Origin: JBKJUK01 sp046590705
Lineage (GTDB): Bacteria; Acidobacteriota; Thermoanaerobaculia; Gp7-AA8
Reading direction: 5' to 3'
Length of the DNA stretch: 43,911 bases
NCBI GenBank assembly: GCA_046590705.1
Contig: JBKJUK010000394.1
Coordinates: 1-43,911, forward strand
Part shown: positions 1-8,108 of the stretch, in pieces
Layout: each line of letters begins with the position of its first letter
How positions within the stretch are numbered: position 1 is the first letter of the stretch
Notes under the pieces: generated by a model
Told to the model about the DNA's origin: nothing
The model's input: the letters and a program-made list of their open reading frames with translations, nothing else
Databases searched by the model: none
Translations under genes and position numbers: made by a program

Positions 1-2680
1 CTGATGTCGTGGAGGCTGCCGTCGCAACGACCCCAGTGGGAGGGTTCGGTGCGCTGCTGTAGGTGAAGCCTCCGGCCAGTGTACCGCTCTGACCGTCGAT
101 GTTTGTCACCACGACATCGATCGCTCCTGCTACGTGCGCCGGAGTGGTCGCTGTAATGGTCGTGGAGTTCGCAACCACCACATTCGTTGCTGCGGTACCT
201 CCGAACAGGACAGTGGCACTGCTCTGAAATGATGTGCCGGTAAGGGTAACTGACGAGCCTCCGCTGGAGCTGCCGCTGTTCGGCGACACGCTGGTCACTG
301 TCGGCTGCGATGCCACGCTCAACATGTAGAGACCGGTGCTGGTCGCAGCGATGAGCCGGCGGGAGGGCGTCATAGCCAGTGCGGTGATGTAAACACCGCC
401 GAGTCCTGTACTAGCCGACACCCAGCTCTGGCCGCTGTTGATGGAATACCAGTAACCGTTCCCGGCTCCGAGGTGAAGGTACATGGAATGCTGTGGATCG
501 ACCAGAATCGAGTTGAACCCGAGTCCGGTGACGCCGACACCAGTGAGACCACTGTTTATCGCCGTCCAGCTGCTTCCGCCCGTGAGTGTCTTGAAAACGC
601 CCTGGTCGCGGGTCGATGCGTAAACGACGCTGGTGTTGCGCGGGTCGATGGCCAGTGAATAGACACCTCCCGTGTTGACTGGAATCGCGATGTCAGTCCA
701 GTTCGTCCCACTGGTCGTGCTTTTGGCGATATTCGGCGTTCCACTTCCTCCCGCGTAAAGAGTCGTCGGCGTGATTGGATCGATAGCCAGCGCGTACGCA
801 TGGATTTCCGCCCCCAATGCCGGCGCCTCAGCGGTGTGAATCCAGTTCGAGCCGCCGTTTACCGATTTGATGACCAACGAGTCTGCGGCGGTCCGGCCGG
901 GAAGGATGAAATCGCCGGCGTACATCTTGTTCGTGTCGACCGGATCGACAGCCAGAGATCCATTCGACTCTCCGAACCCTGATACCTCGAGAATTCTCGT
1001 CCAGTTCACACCATTGTTGAGACCCTGCCAGATGTCGGCCTGGCTCATCATGTTGGCGAGCACCCGCCCCCCTGACACAGTCAGAGCCGCCACGCGCTGG
1101 GCGCCCGTCGTCCCGTTCGATAGAACCTGCGTCCAGTTCACGCCCCCGTCGCTCGACTTGTACACCGAGCCGCCCGCCCCCGCATAAATGAAGGATGCAT
1201 TGGCTCTATCCGCAGCGACTGAGTAGAAGGATGTGCTGCCGAGGCCGCCCACAGGCTGCCATGTGAAATTTCCAACGAGGACTGCGCTGGCGATCCGCGA
1301 GCTGGCTCCTTCGCTCGCGCCGTCCACTGTAGTCACCGCAAAATAGTAGGCACTGTTCGCCGCCAGATTGATCACGCTGAAGGGAGTGGTGACGCCTGAG
1401 ATTTTCCGGCCACCCAACAGTGAGGCGTAATTGTCCTTCGTTACGCCTGGCTGCTCGGCCATGTACAGGTTGTAAGAAGTGGCGCCCAGGACGGTATCCC
1501 ATCTCACGGTCACCTGCCCGATGTCGGGAGTGGCCGTGACCAGCAGTGGAGCAGTCGAGCCGGTGGGAGGGGTGGCTGTGATGCGGAACACTTCCGAGTC
1601 GGTACCGCCGGCCGGGCTCAGGCCGATGAATGAGATGTATCCATCCGTCAGCCATGGATTGACGATGGTCGTGGCCGGGGAGGGATTGATCTCCGTCGTT
1701 TCCATCCCGTCGTCATAGACAAATGATCCTGACGGCCTCTTCCAGAGCAGCTGTCCGCGATCGAGCTGAAATGCGTATTCGACGTTGTCAATCTTCGTCA
1801 GTGCGTCTGTAGGAAAGACCAAACCGCCGTTCAGGACCAGCGATGGGCTGGTTCCATCGCTGTTGCTTCGGTACCAGGCAACGTGGCGACCGTCCGTCTG
1901 TGGCGATGACTGAATCTTCGTCGCATCCGTCTCCACTGAAACCTGCACTGGTGTCAGGGAACCAATGGTGTCGATGACGAAGACCTGGCGGAGGCCGGAG
2001 ATGAATTTCGCATAGACAATTTTTCCACCGGTGAAATCCAGGCTCGCGGCACTCGATTCGAGCGTGGTCGTAGTCGTTCCATTCCAGTACTGAATGGATG
2101 GGGGATCGGCGTCGGTGGCGGTCCATAGCCATGCCGCCCGGCATTGGCTGCTGTCGACCCGCAGAGCTCCGCGGGCAACCACTCCGCTGCTGAGCTGTAC
2201 CCTGGTCCCATCGAGCGGATCGATCTTAAAAACGTGCTGCCCGGAAGCGGGCGTCTGTAACACCATGAACACACAGCCGTCGCGCACGGATACCGATTCG
2301 GGATTCAGAGTTACCTTCGAAGGTGCCCCACCGTTGTTGCTGACGTTGCCGTATCCTGCCCCTCGCCTCCATCCACCGATCACCTGGCCGGGTGCCGCAC
2401 CCGATCCCAGCATGAAGACGTTCTCGGCCACATTTTCGCCGGGCGCGCTCTGGATGGATGTGGGCGCGCCGCTTCCGCTGTAGAACCAGACATTGTTATC
2501 GGGAGAGTCAACGTAAAGAATCTTACCGTTACTGGTTGGAGTGGCCCTGTTAAACTTGAAAACGGCGTCGAGGGAGTCGCTGCTGATCTGCGCCACGGTC
2601 AGCGTTGCGGCCCGGGCCGCAAAGTCGGAGGATGAAAACACCACTGCGGCAGCACCGAGGATGACCACGCGGAGGTTCAT
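1..2680 (-). CDS. Large secreted protein with propeller, FN3, BNR/Ycf48-like and IPT/TIG domains (3' end off window)
   Basis: My reverse-strand translation stays open from ATG at 2680 to the window edge (893 codons), so the C-terminus is missing. A GGGAG ribosome site lies about 7 nt upstream. Residues 1-24 form a signal peptide ending in AARA. Residues ~30-330 resemble a TolB/PD40-like propeller (short blades such as GKIVYAKF, DGRHVAWYR). A fibronectin type III domain follows (~345-440). Residues ~480-775 contain six sortilin/Ycf48-like turns of the type S-x-x-G-G-x-x-W-T (SSDGGVNWTQV, SVNGGSNWIHT, SINSGQSWVSA and others). An IPT/TIG Ig-like domain (~792-873, PTVTSVSPNSGSSSGGSSV) follows, and another FN3 appears to begin at the edge. 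I infer an extracellular adhesion or glycan-interacting protein; the domain string does not fix a substrate. It stands alone, downstream of a transposase remnant. Confidence 0.8.
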   Translation of the reverse strand, partial: MNLRVVILGAAAVVFSSSDFAARAATLTVAQISSDSLDAVFKFNRATPTSNGKILYVDSPDNNVWFYSGSGAPTSIQSAPGENVAENVFMLGSGAAPGQVIGGWRRGAGYGNVSNNGGAPSKVTLNPESVSVRDGCVFMVLQTPASGQHVFKIDPLDGTRVQLSSGVVARGALRVDSSQCRAAWLWTATDADPPSIQYWNGTTTTTLESSAASLDFTGGKIVYAKFISGLRQVFVIDTIGSLTPVQVSVETDATKIQSSPQTDGRHVAWYRSNSDGTSPSLVLNGGLVFPTDALTKIDNVEYAFQLDRGQLLWKRPSGSFVYDDGMETTEINPSPATTIVNPWLTDGYISFIGLSPAGGTDSEVFRITATPPTGSTAPLLVTATPDIGQVTVRWDTVLGATSYNLYMAEQPGVTKDNYASLLGGRKISGVTTPFSVINLAANSAYYFAVTTVDGASEGASSRIASAVLVGNFTWQPVGGLGSTSFYSVAADRANASFIYAGAGGSVYKSSDGGVNWTQVLSNGTTGAQRVAALTVSGGRVLANMMSQADIWQGLNNGVNWTRILEVSGFGESNGSLAVDPVDTNKMYAGDFILPGRTAADSLVIKSVNGGSNWIHTAEAPALGAEIHAYALAIDPITPTTLYAGGSGTPNIAKSTTSGTNWTDIAIPVNTGGVYSLAIDPRNTSVVYASTRDQGVFKTLTGGSSWTAINSGLTGVGVTGLGFNSILVDPQHSMYLHLGAGNGYWYSINSGQSWVSASTGLGGVYITALAMTPSRRLIAATSTGLYMLSVASQPTVTSVSPNSGSSSGGSSVTLTGTSFQSSATVLFGGTAATNVVVANSTTITATTPAHVAGAIDVVVTNIDGQSGTLAGGFTYSSAPNPPTGVVATAASTTS

Positions 2681-2945
2681 CGAAGTTCTCCCGAAACTGG
2701 AGCGTTAGACGACAAAACGAAACCGACGTCAGATTTGCACGGGAGGCTGGATCTTACCACTGATGATGGGTCTAGTGGTTTTCGTTCAACCGTCCCTTGC
2801 TCTCGTCGGCATAACTTCAGTGACTTCGAAGCTTGGCCAGTTACCTGCTTTTGCGTCGTGATCCGAGTGCCAGGACTCGTTCCATGTGAAAACACGATCG
2901 GCGAATCTGTTGGGCGGAATGAAGTCCCAGAGCGGGGTAGGGTCG

Positions 2946-3500
2946 TCAGAGGTCCAGCGCAGCGGACTCTTTCAACCTGACTATTTGCATTTCGTCCACG
3001 CACACGTCGAAGGCGCGTCTCGGCGGCGACAGGGACAAGCCCATGATGTCGTTTACTTTCTCGAGGAACGCAGGATCGCGGCTGACTTTCAAGGTCATTT
3101 GCAGATGCGATTTGAGGTCATTGGCTCGGAGAATCTCGTGTACGGCTGTGTGTCCCAACCCAACCTCCTTCGCCAGGGTCCGCATCGATCAGTGTGAATC
3201 CACGGCCTTCGGAGGACCCACGACTTTTCTAATCACAAGTCGCAATTGATCGTCCGGCACGTTGTTGCCTCGGCCTCGCCTCGGCTTGTCTGCATCCGTC
3301 TACACCAGCGCGTTCGAAGCGCGCGCGAATCCGACAGACCTGTGGCCGTCAGATGGAGGTTCGCAGCGATCTCAGTTCCGCGAACGCCATCTGCCGTCAT
3401 GAGCACAACCAATGCTCGACGCGCGTGCCGAACCCGAGCGCTCGGTTAGTCGCAAGCGCTTCGAGGTTTTCCGTCCGACCGCCGCAGTTGGAGAGGCTTC
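2946..3500 (-). pseudogene. Decayed IS630-family transposase
   Basis: The reverse strand carries IS630-type transposase pieces in changing frames. An HTH-like piece (RALVVLMTADGVRGTEIAANL) lies near 3330-3430. A frame-shifted linker (ending VIRKVVGPPKAVDSH) follows. Then comes the segment RTLAKEVGLGHTAVHEILRA, continuing to an SLSPPRRAFDVCVDE motif where the first catalytic Asp of the DDE triad is expected. The family usually has HWS-T/M-R before RTLAKE; here the Trp codon is a TGA stop (complement of 3189-3191). The remaining two-thirds, with the other acidic residues, is not recognisable and the frame closes at 2946. I see no clear terminal inverted repeats. It is therefore a dead 5' fragment with at least one nonsense codon and one or two frameshifts. 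The remainder of the 2681-3545 gap shows nothing I can name. Confidence 0.7.
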
Positions 3501-3545
3501 GCTGTTCGCATGTCACATTGCAGCATTTACTTCACGGACATCACA

Positions 3546-5054
3546 CTAACGTCCTCGGCGCGGTCCTTTGCTTGTGCTTGCGGTGCCTGACGGTCTGCTG
3601 AAGGATCGTGGTGCGCTGGTACTTTGTCCCGAAGGTCTCGCTCCTGCTGGTCTTGGCGACGAAGTCGATGCGCCTGGGCGTGACGGACGCGCTGCTGAAC
3701 TTCGCTCGCGCGAGTCACCCGCTGGTCGGCTGGCACCTGCACCTGCACGGGACGCGGGTCGTGCGTTGCCGCCCTGCGAGCGTCCCGAGTCAGACCGACC
3801 GAAAGACGGGCGCTCGGGACGTCCCTGACTGCGGCCGCCCGGACGACCGCCGGGTCCTCGTTCTTTCTCGTAGGCTTCCTTACCCGCCAGCTGCCGTGAC
3901 TCTTCCTGTTTCACCGCCTCGCTGACGGCGAAGCCTTCGGCTGCCTTCCTCGGAATCCCGCGACCGATAAACTTCTCCAGCGCGCGGAGATTCCCGAGGT
4001 CGTCTGCGGAGATGAAGCTGATGGCGTCGCCAATTGCCAGAGCTCTTCCTGTGCGACCGATCCGGTGAACGTAGTCTTCCGGCTGCGGTGGAAAATCGAA
4101 GTTGATGACGTGCGAGATTCCCTCGACGTCGATCCCGCGGGCGGCAATGTCAGTGGCCACCAGGACACGGGTCGCGCCGGACTTGAAGCCCTTCAGTGCG
4201 GCGATTCTCTGATTCTGGCTCTTGTTGGAATGGAGCGTGGCCGTGGGAATTCCAGCGGTGTTGAGTCGACGCGCGATCTTGTCGGCACCATGCTTGGTGC
4301 GCGAGAACACCAGCACCATATCCAGAGATTTGTCGAGGAGCAGATGCTGCAGCAAACCAAACTTGGCCGCTTTGGGAACTTCGTACACCAGCTGTGAAAC
4401 GGTCTCGGCAGGCGAGGCCCGTCTTGCGACCTGCGCGACTTTCGGGTGGTCAAGGAACTCGCCCGCGACTTTCTCGATCTCCGGAGAAAGCGTGGCTGAA
4501 AACAGCAAGGTCTGACGCTGCTTCGGGAGCGTGTTGATGATGCGGCGGATGTCGGGAAGAAAGCCCATGTCCAGCATGCGGTCTGCTTCGTCGAGCACCA
4601 GAAATTCGAGATCGGAGCTGTCGACATGACCGCTCCGCATCAGGTCGAGTAGACGCCCTGGTGTCGCCACTACGATTTCCGCTCCGGCACGAAGCGCGGA
4701 GATCTGCGGACCTTCGCCCACGCCGCCGTACACGGTCGCGAACTTGAGGTTGAGATGGCGCGCGTACTGACGGACGTTCTCGTCGATCTGCAGCGAGAGC
4801 TCGCGCGTGGGAGAAATGATCAGTACCCGCATCTTCCGGCGTCCGCTGTGGCTGCCGCTCGTTGAAAGCTTCTGAAGAATCGGCAGCACGAACGCGGCGG
4901 TTTTACCGGTTCCGGTCTGCGCGATTCCGATGGTGTCATGACCTTCGATGATCTGAGGGATGACTCGGGTTTGAATGGGTGTGGGCTCGGTATAACCCTG
5001 TTCGGCGATGGCCTTGCAAATTTTTGGTCCGAGTCCGAGTGCTTGAAAAGGCAT
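3546..5054 (-). CDS. rhlE: DEAD-box RNA helicase, RhlE type
   Basis: ATP-dependent RNA helicase of 502 residues, expected to act in ribosome assembly or mRNA turnover. All core motifs are visible: Q motif GYTEPTPIQ, motif I AQTGTGKT, Ia PTRELSLQI, Ib TPGRLLDL, II DEAD, III SAT, IV VFSRTKHG, V ATDIAARGID and VI HRIGRTGRA. The last ~110 residues are a disordered Arg/Gly/Ser/Pro-rich tail, typical of RhlE-like proteins and likely an RNA-binding extension. The start MPFQALGLG at 5054 is preferred over a start 22 codons earlier because AGGAAA lies just before it and RhlE proteins begin this way. The longer reading would start at 5120. Confidence 0.93.
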   Translation of the reverse strand: MPFQALGLGPKICKAIAEQGYTEPTPIQTRVIPQIIEGHDTIGIAQTGTGKTAAFVLPILQKLSTSGSHSGRRKMRVLIISPTRELSLQIDENVRQYARHLNLKFATVYGGVGEGPQISALRAGAEIVVATPGRLLDLMRSGHVDSSDLEFLVLDEADRMLDMGFLPDIRRIINTLPKQRQTLLFSATLSPEIEKVAGEFLDHPKVAQVARRASPAETVSQLVYEVPKAAKFGLLQHLLLDKSLDMVLVFSRTKHGADKIARRLNTAGIPTATLHSNKSQNQRIAALKGFKSGATRVLVATDIAARGIDVEGISHVINFDFPPQPEDYVHRIGRTGRALAIGDAISFISADDLGNLRALEKFIGRGIPRKAAEGFAVSEAVKQEESRQLAGKEAYEKERGPGGRPGGRSQGRPERPSFGRSDSGRSQGGNARPASRAGAGASRPAGDSRERSSAARPSRPGASTSSPRPAGARPSGQSTSAPRSFSRPSGTASTSKGPRRGR

Positions 5055-5283
5055 GTATTTCCTGTTTGTTCGAGATTGATCGATGTGAAGCGGGAGCTCT
5101 GTCTGCCGGCAGCGCGCCATAGTGGCGCACGCTCGCAGATCGGCTTAAGGCCTCACAGTGGACATCGCTGCGCCGAGGCGAGCGAGGAGTTAAGGGAGGT
5201 GTCCTGCTACTGCTGCAGAACGTTAGTAACGTATAACCTTAGCACGTCGAAGCGACAAATCCGCACTTCGCCGTGCCTTGCAA

Positions 5284-5985
5284 TCACTGATTGGTCGTAG
5301 TGATGGGCGGATTGACCATCGGGATTGCACCAGGCGTTCCGGCAGGCGCTGAGTGCCAGTGCTTATGCTCTTCGGACCATACCTGACCAGTCGTTGGAAC
5401 TCCGGCTACTTGTTTCCTGGAGCCAGCAGCTCTGGCTGCTGCGACCTGAGGTGTGGCGCCCGAAGAAGGGTGGTAATGACCATGTTTCTCGTTCCAGACC
5501 TGCCCGGCTCCCCCGGCTGCAGCTGCACCTGGTGGAGGCTGCTGAAGTGCTCCTGATCCCTGAGGTGTAGCCATCTGGATCTTCACCGGATTGTCGGGGG
5601 TTTTGTCGTGATAGTGGCCATGCTCTTTCGACCAGACCTTTCCAACGGGCGCAGAGGTGTCCGCCACGGTTGCGAGTGCCGGCGTCTGGCCTGTGGGTCT
5701 GCCAAGCGCGGGCATGGCAGCCGTTGCTCCTGAGATCGGAGTGGCTCCTTCAACAGGAACGGCCACCGGACTTGGATACGCTGTCCGCGTCTGGGCGACA
5801 GCAGCTTTCTCGCCAGCCGGATCCGAGGGGCGGAAGATGGCGGCGATGCCCGCCGCGATGGCCAGCACACCGAGAATGATCGGAAGACGATTTCTGGTCA
5901 GTGCCGCTGATTCTTTTTTCTCACAACAATTCTTGTACTTGAGGTTGCTGCCGCATGGGCAGTTCTCGTTGCGTCCTGTTTTCAT
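5284..5985 (-). CDS. SEC-C zinc-motif membrane protein with three W-x3-H-x-H-x-H repeats
   Basis: A 233-residue protein of unknown function. Residues 1-21 are a SEC-C type zinc-binding motif (CPCGSNLKYKNCC: Cys9, Cys11, Cys20, Cys21), as found at the SecA C-terminus. A single membrane helix follows (~34-50, PIILGVLAIAAGIAAIF). The rest is a Pro/Ala/Gly-rich tail carrying three copies of a short motif: GKVWSKEHGHYH (115-126), GQVWNEKHGHYH (161-172) and GQVWSEEHKHWH (200-211). The His-rich motifs could bind metal; this is inference. The topology places the Cys motif and the His motifs on opposite sides of the membrane. There is no convincing ribosome site; CAGAAT ends 8 nt before the start. I recall similar VWxxEHGHxH tails in other bacteria but no assigned function. 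Confidence 0.75.
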   Translation of the reverse strand: MKTGRNENCPCGSNLKYKNCCEKKESAALTRNRLPIILGVLAIAAGIAAIFRPSDPAGEKAAVAQTRTAYPSPVAVPVEGATPISGATAAMPALGRPTGQTPALATVADTSAPVGKVWSKEHGHYHDKTPDNPVKIQMATPQGSGALQQPPPGAAAAGGAGQVWNEKHGHYHPSSGATPQVAAARAAGSRKQVAGVPTTGQVWSEEHKHWHSAPAGTPGAIPMVNPPITTTNQ

Positions 5986-6063
5986 CGGGCTCGATTCTGA
6001 TGCTCCAGAGAAGAAAGATCAAGGTCTGGTGAAACCGACCTGATCGCTCAGCATCATCTTTGC

Positions 6064-6069
6064 TATGTT
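6064..6069 (+). promoter_or_regulatory. -10-like TATGTT, 7 nt before ATG
   Basis: TATGTT ends 7 nt before the ATG at 6077, and there is no Shine-Dalgarno sequence between them. This fits a leaderless transcript and supports the 6077 start. No -35 consensus is evident. Confidence 0.35.
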
Positions 6070-6076
6070 TCGGGTT

Positions 6077-6562
6077 ATGAAACTCAATTCAGCGCACTAC
6101 GTGTGGCTGCAGCCCGACAAGTCGCAGCGCCATTTTTCTCTGGAAGGCGCGGAAGCCGGGATTCGGTGGAATCCTGATGAACCACAAAATGCCGTCGGCA
6201 ATTTCGAGGGCCAGCGGTGGACCTTCGAAGTCGGCTCTTCTTCGGACCTGTCGGCCTCGGTTACCGACTCTGGAAACCTACGCCTCGGCACTCTCAAGAA
6301 ATCTTCCGACAATCGCTTTCTGCTTTCCCTCACAGACAAATTCGAATTCGAGTGGGTGAGCAATGTCTGGAATGCGGAGTGGCGATGGCTGAGCATGTCC
6401 GGCAAAGATCTACTGACCATGCACAGGCGCTTTTCCTCCGGTCCCCGCGAGGGCGAGGTGACTCTGACGGCAGAAGCAGGCGCGACGCCTTATATCGAGT
6501 TGCTGCTTGTTTTCGGCTGGTTCCTTGTGATCGCCAGTGAAGATCAGGCGCGGAGCCGGTAG
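6077..6562 (+). CDS. Conserved hypothetical protein
   Basis: A 161-residue protein I do not recognise. It is rich in alternating hydrophobic and charged residues with many Trp (RWTFEV, EFEWVSNVWNAEWRW), suggesting a beta-sheet fold, and ends in a hydrophobic stretch (YIELLLVFGWFLVIAS) that could be a C-terminal membrane helix or buried strand. The start MKLNSAHYVW at 6077 is chosen because a -10-like TATGTT (6064-6069) ends 7 nt before it, the same arrangement seen at several other genes here. A start four codons earlier (6065) is possible. It sits between two leftward genes. The overall pattern is reminiscent of LURP-one/scramblase-like beta proteins, but that is a weak impression. Confidence 0.6.
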   Translation: MKLNSAHYVWLQPDKSQRHFSLEGAEAGIRWNPDEPQNAVGNFEGQRWTFEVGSSSDLSASVTDSGNLRLGTLKKSSDNRFLLSLTDKFEFEWVSNVWNAEWRWLSMSGKDLLTMHRRFSSGPREGEVTLTAEAGATPYIELLLVFGWFLVIASEDQARSR

Positions 6563-6614
6563 TTTGATCCGTGATTCGCCAGGTTTGGTGCTTCAGTCGA
6601 GTTCTTTCGCACGA

Positions 6615-6647
6615 CCACGGAGCCCGGAGTTGAAAACTCTGGCCACT
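6615..6647. repeat. Dispersed ~33-nt repeat, copy 1
   Basis: CCACGGAGCCCGGAG followed by TTGAAAACTCTGGCCACT. A second copy at 24400-24432 differs by only two bases. It contains a small GAGTTgaAAACTC palindrome. Both copies lie just past the 3' ends of convergent genes (here the 6077 gene and purA). Confidence 0.6.
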
Positions 6648-6670
6648 GGGCGCGGCAGAAATTGCGCTAC

Positions 6671-7975
6671 TCAGAGCGAGAGAAGCTCGCCGCGGACGAT
6701 CGTTTCTTCACGACGCGGACCTGTCGAGACGATTGAAATCGGCGTCTCCAGCTCTTCCTCGATGAATCGAACATACGCCTTCGCTTCCTCGGGGAGTTCG
6801 TCGAAGGTGTTCGTACCGACGGTCGAGCGCTTCCAACCTTTGAAGGTCCGATACTCAGGAGTGGAGAGTTTGTGAGCCACCGCTGAAGCCGGATAGGTGC
6901 GCATCGACTTGCCACCTCTCACGTCGTAGGCAACGCAGACTTTGATTTCGTCGAAGTCGTCGAACACGTCGAGTTTGGTCAGTGCGATCGTGTCGATACC
7001 GTTGAGCATCACCGCGGTGCGGAGTACGACCAGGTCCAGCCATCCAGTACGACGCGGACGGCCTGTGGTCGTGCCGAATTCGTTTCCGCGTTCGCGAAGG
7101 TGTTCGCCGACCTGATCGAGAAGTTCGGTAGGAAAAGGACCGCCGCCGACCCGCGTCGAATAAGCCTTCACTACTGCAATCACGCCATGAATGTGTTTGG
7201 GTGCGACGCCGAGTCCCGTGCAGATTCCGCCGACCACGCAGTTCGAGGAAGTGACGTAAGGATAAGTGCCGTGATCGATGTCCAGCAGCGTGCCCTGCGC
7301 GCCTTCGAACATGATGCGCTTGCCGGCCTTCATCTGCTCATGCATGAGCAGGGAGGTGTTGGTGATGCGGTCTCGGAAAAGTTCGCCGAATTTCAGATAC
7401 TCCTCGGTGAGCTGATCTGGGTCGAAGGTTGGCTTGCCGTAGACCGAAGAAAGCACTTCGTTCTTCTCGGCGGCGGCGAAACGGATTTTCTCGCGGAGAA
7501 CCTGCTCGTCGAGCAGATCGCCGATGAGTACACCGTAACGGCTCACTTTCGCTTCGTAGGCGGGTCCGATTCCACGACCAGTGGTGCCGATCTTCGCGTC
7601 ACCAGCAGCTTCTTCGCGAGCGAGGTCGATTGCTTTGTGGAAGGGGAGGATGCAGTGCGCAGTCTCACTGATCATCAGATTGTTGTCGAAGGAGACCCCG
7701 AGAGCTGAGAGCTTCTCCATCTCGCTGACGAGTGCCTGAGGATCGATGACCATCCCGTTTCCGAGCACGCAAAGCTTGCCGGGATGGAGAATTCCTGAAG
7801 GGATCAGGTGAAGCGAGTAATGACGATCGGCGAACTTGACCGTGTGTCCGGCGTTGTGTCCGCCCTGGTACCGCGCCACGACATCAAACTGCTCGCAGAG
7901 CAGATCGACGATCTTGCCCTTCCCTTCATCGCCCCACTGAGCTCCGATGACCGCTACGTTCTTCGCATTCTGCAT
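6671..7975 (-). CDS. purA: Adenylosuccinate synthetase
   Basis: Catalyses the GTP-dependent joining of IMP and aspartate, the first committed step to AMP. The N-terminus has the signature VIGAQWGDEGKGKIVD with the catalytic Asp; the GHNAGHTV loop with the catalytic His and the IGTTGRGIGPAYEAK, GAQGTLLDIDHGTYPYVTSS and TTGRPRRTGWLD blocks follow. From MQNAKNVAVIG it is 434 residues, the usual length. The frame stays open 34 codons further upstream to 8077, but that stretch is only the translation of an intergenic inverted repeat (ILHSSFNILHSH), so the 7975 start is preferred. No Shine-Dalgarno is present. An extended -10-like TGCTAGTCT lies about 10 nt upstream. It is divergent from hutH. Confidence 0.95.
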   Translation of the reverse strand: MQNAKNVAVIGAQWGDEGKGKIVDLLCEQFDVVARYQGGHNAGHTVKFADRHYSLHLIPSGILHPGKLCVLGNGMVIDPQALVSEMEKLSALGVSFDNNLMISETAHCILPFHKAIDLAREEAAGDAKIGTTGRGIGPAYEAKVSRYGVLIGDLLDEQVLREKIRFAAAEKNEVLSSVYGKPTFDPDQLTEEYLKFGELFRDRITNTSLLMHEQMKAGKRIMFEGAQGTLLDIDHGTYPYVTSSNCVVGGICTGLGVAPKHIHGVIAVVKAYSTRVGGGPFPTELLDQVGEHLRERGNEFGTTTGRPRRTGWLDLVVLRTAVMLNGIDTIALTKLDVFDDFDEIKVCVAYDVRGGKSMRTYPASAVAHKLSTPEYRTFKGWKRSTVGTNTFDELPEEAKAYVRFIEEELETPISIVSTGPRREETIVRGELLSL

Positions 7976-7993
7976 GGCGGGCGGGAGACTAGC

Positions 7994-8090
7994 ATGAGAA
8001 TGGAGAATGTTGAATGAAGAATGGAGAATGTTCGCCCCTCCCGCACCTTCATTCATTCTCCATTCTTCATTCGACATTCTCCATTCTCAT
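7994..8090. repeat. 37-nt near-perfect inverted repeat between purA and hutH
   Basis: Arms 7994-8030 and 8054-8090 are complementary at 36 of 37 positions around a 23-nt loop. Each arm is itself built from the units GAATGGAGAATG and GAATGAAGAATGGAG. The hairpin fills almost the whole divergent intergenic space, so upstream promoter elements for both genes would fall inside it. Confidence 0.9.
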
Positions 8091-8096
8091 TTCCAC

Positions 8097-8102
8097 TATC
8101 AT
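8097..8102 (+). promoter_or_regulatory. -10-like TATCAT, 6 nt before hutH ATG
   Basis: TATCAT ends 6 nt before the hutH start at 8109 with no ribosome site in between, consistent with leaderless transcription. It abuts the right arm of the inverted repeat. Confidence 0.4.
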
Positions 8103-8108
8103 TCTTGA

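Noticed and set aside
7975..8077. N-terminal extension of PurA
   Set aside because: The 34 extra codons translate the intergenic inverted repeat and are absent from the family.
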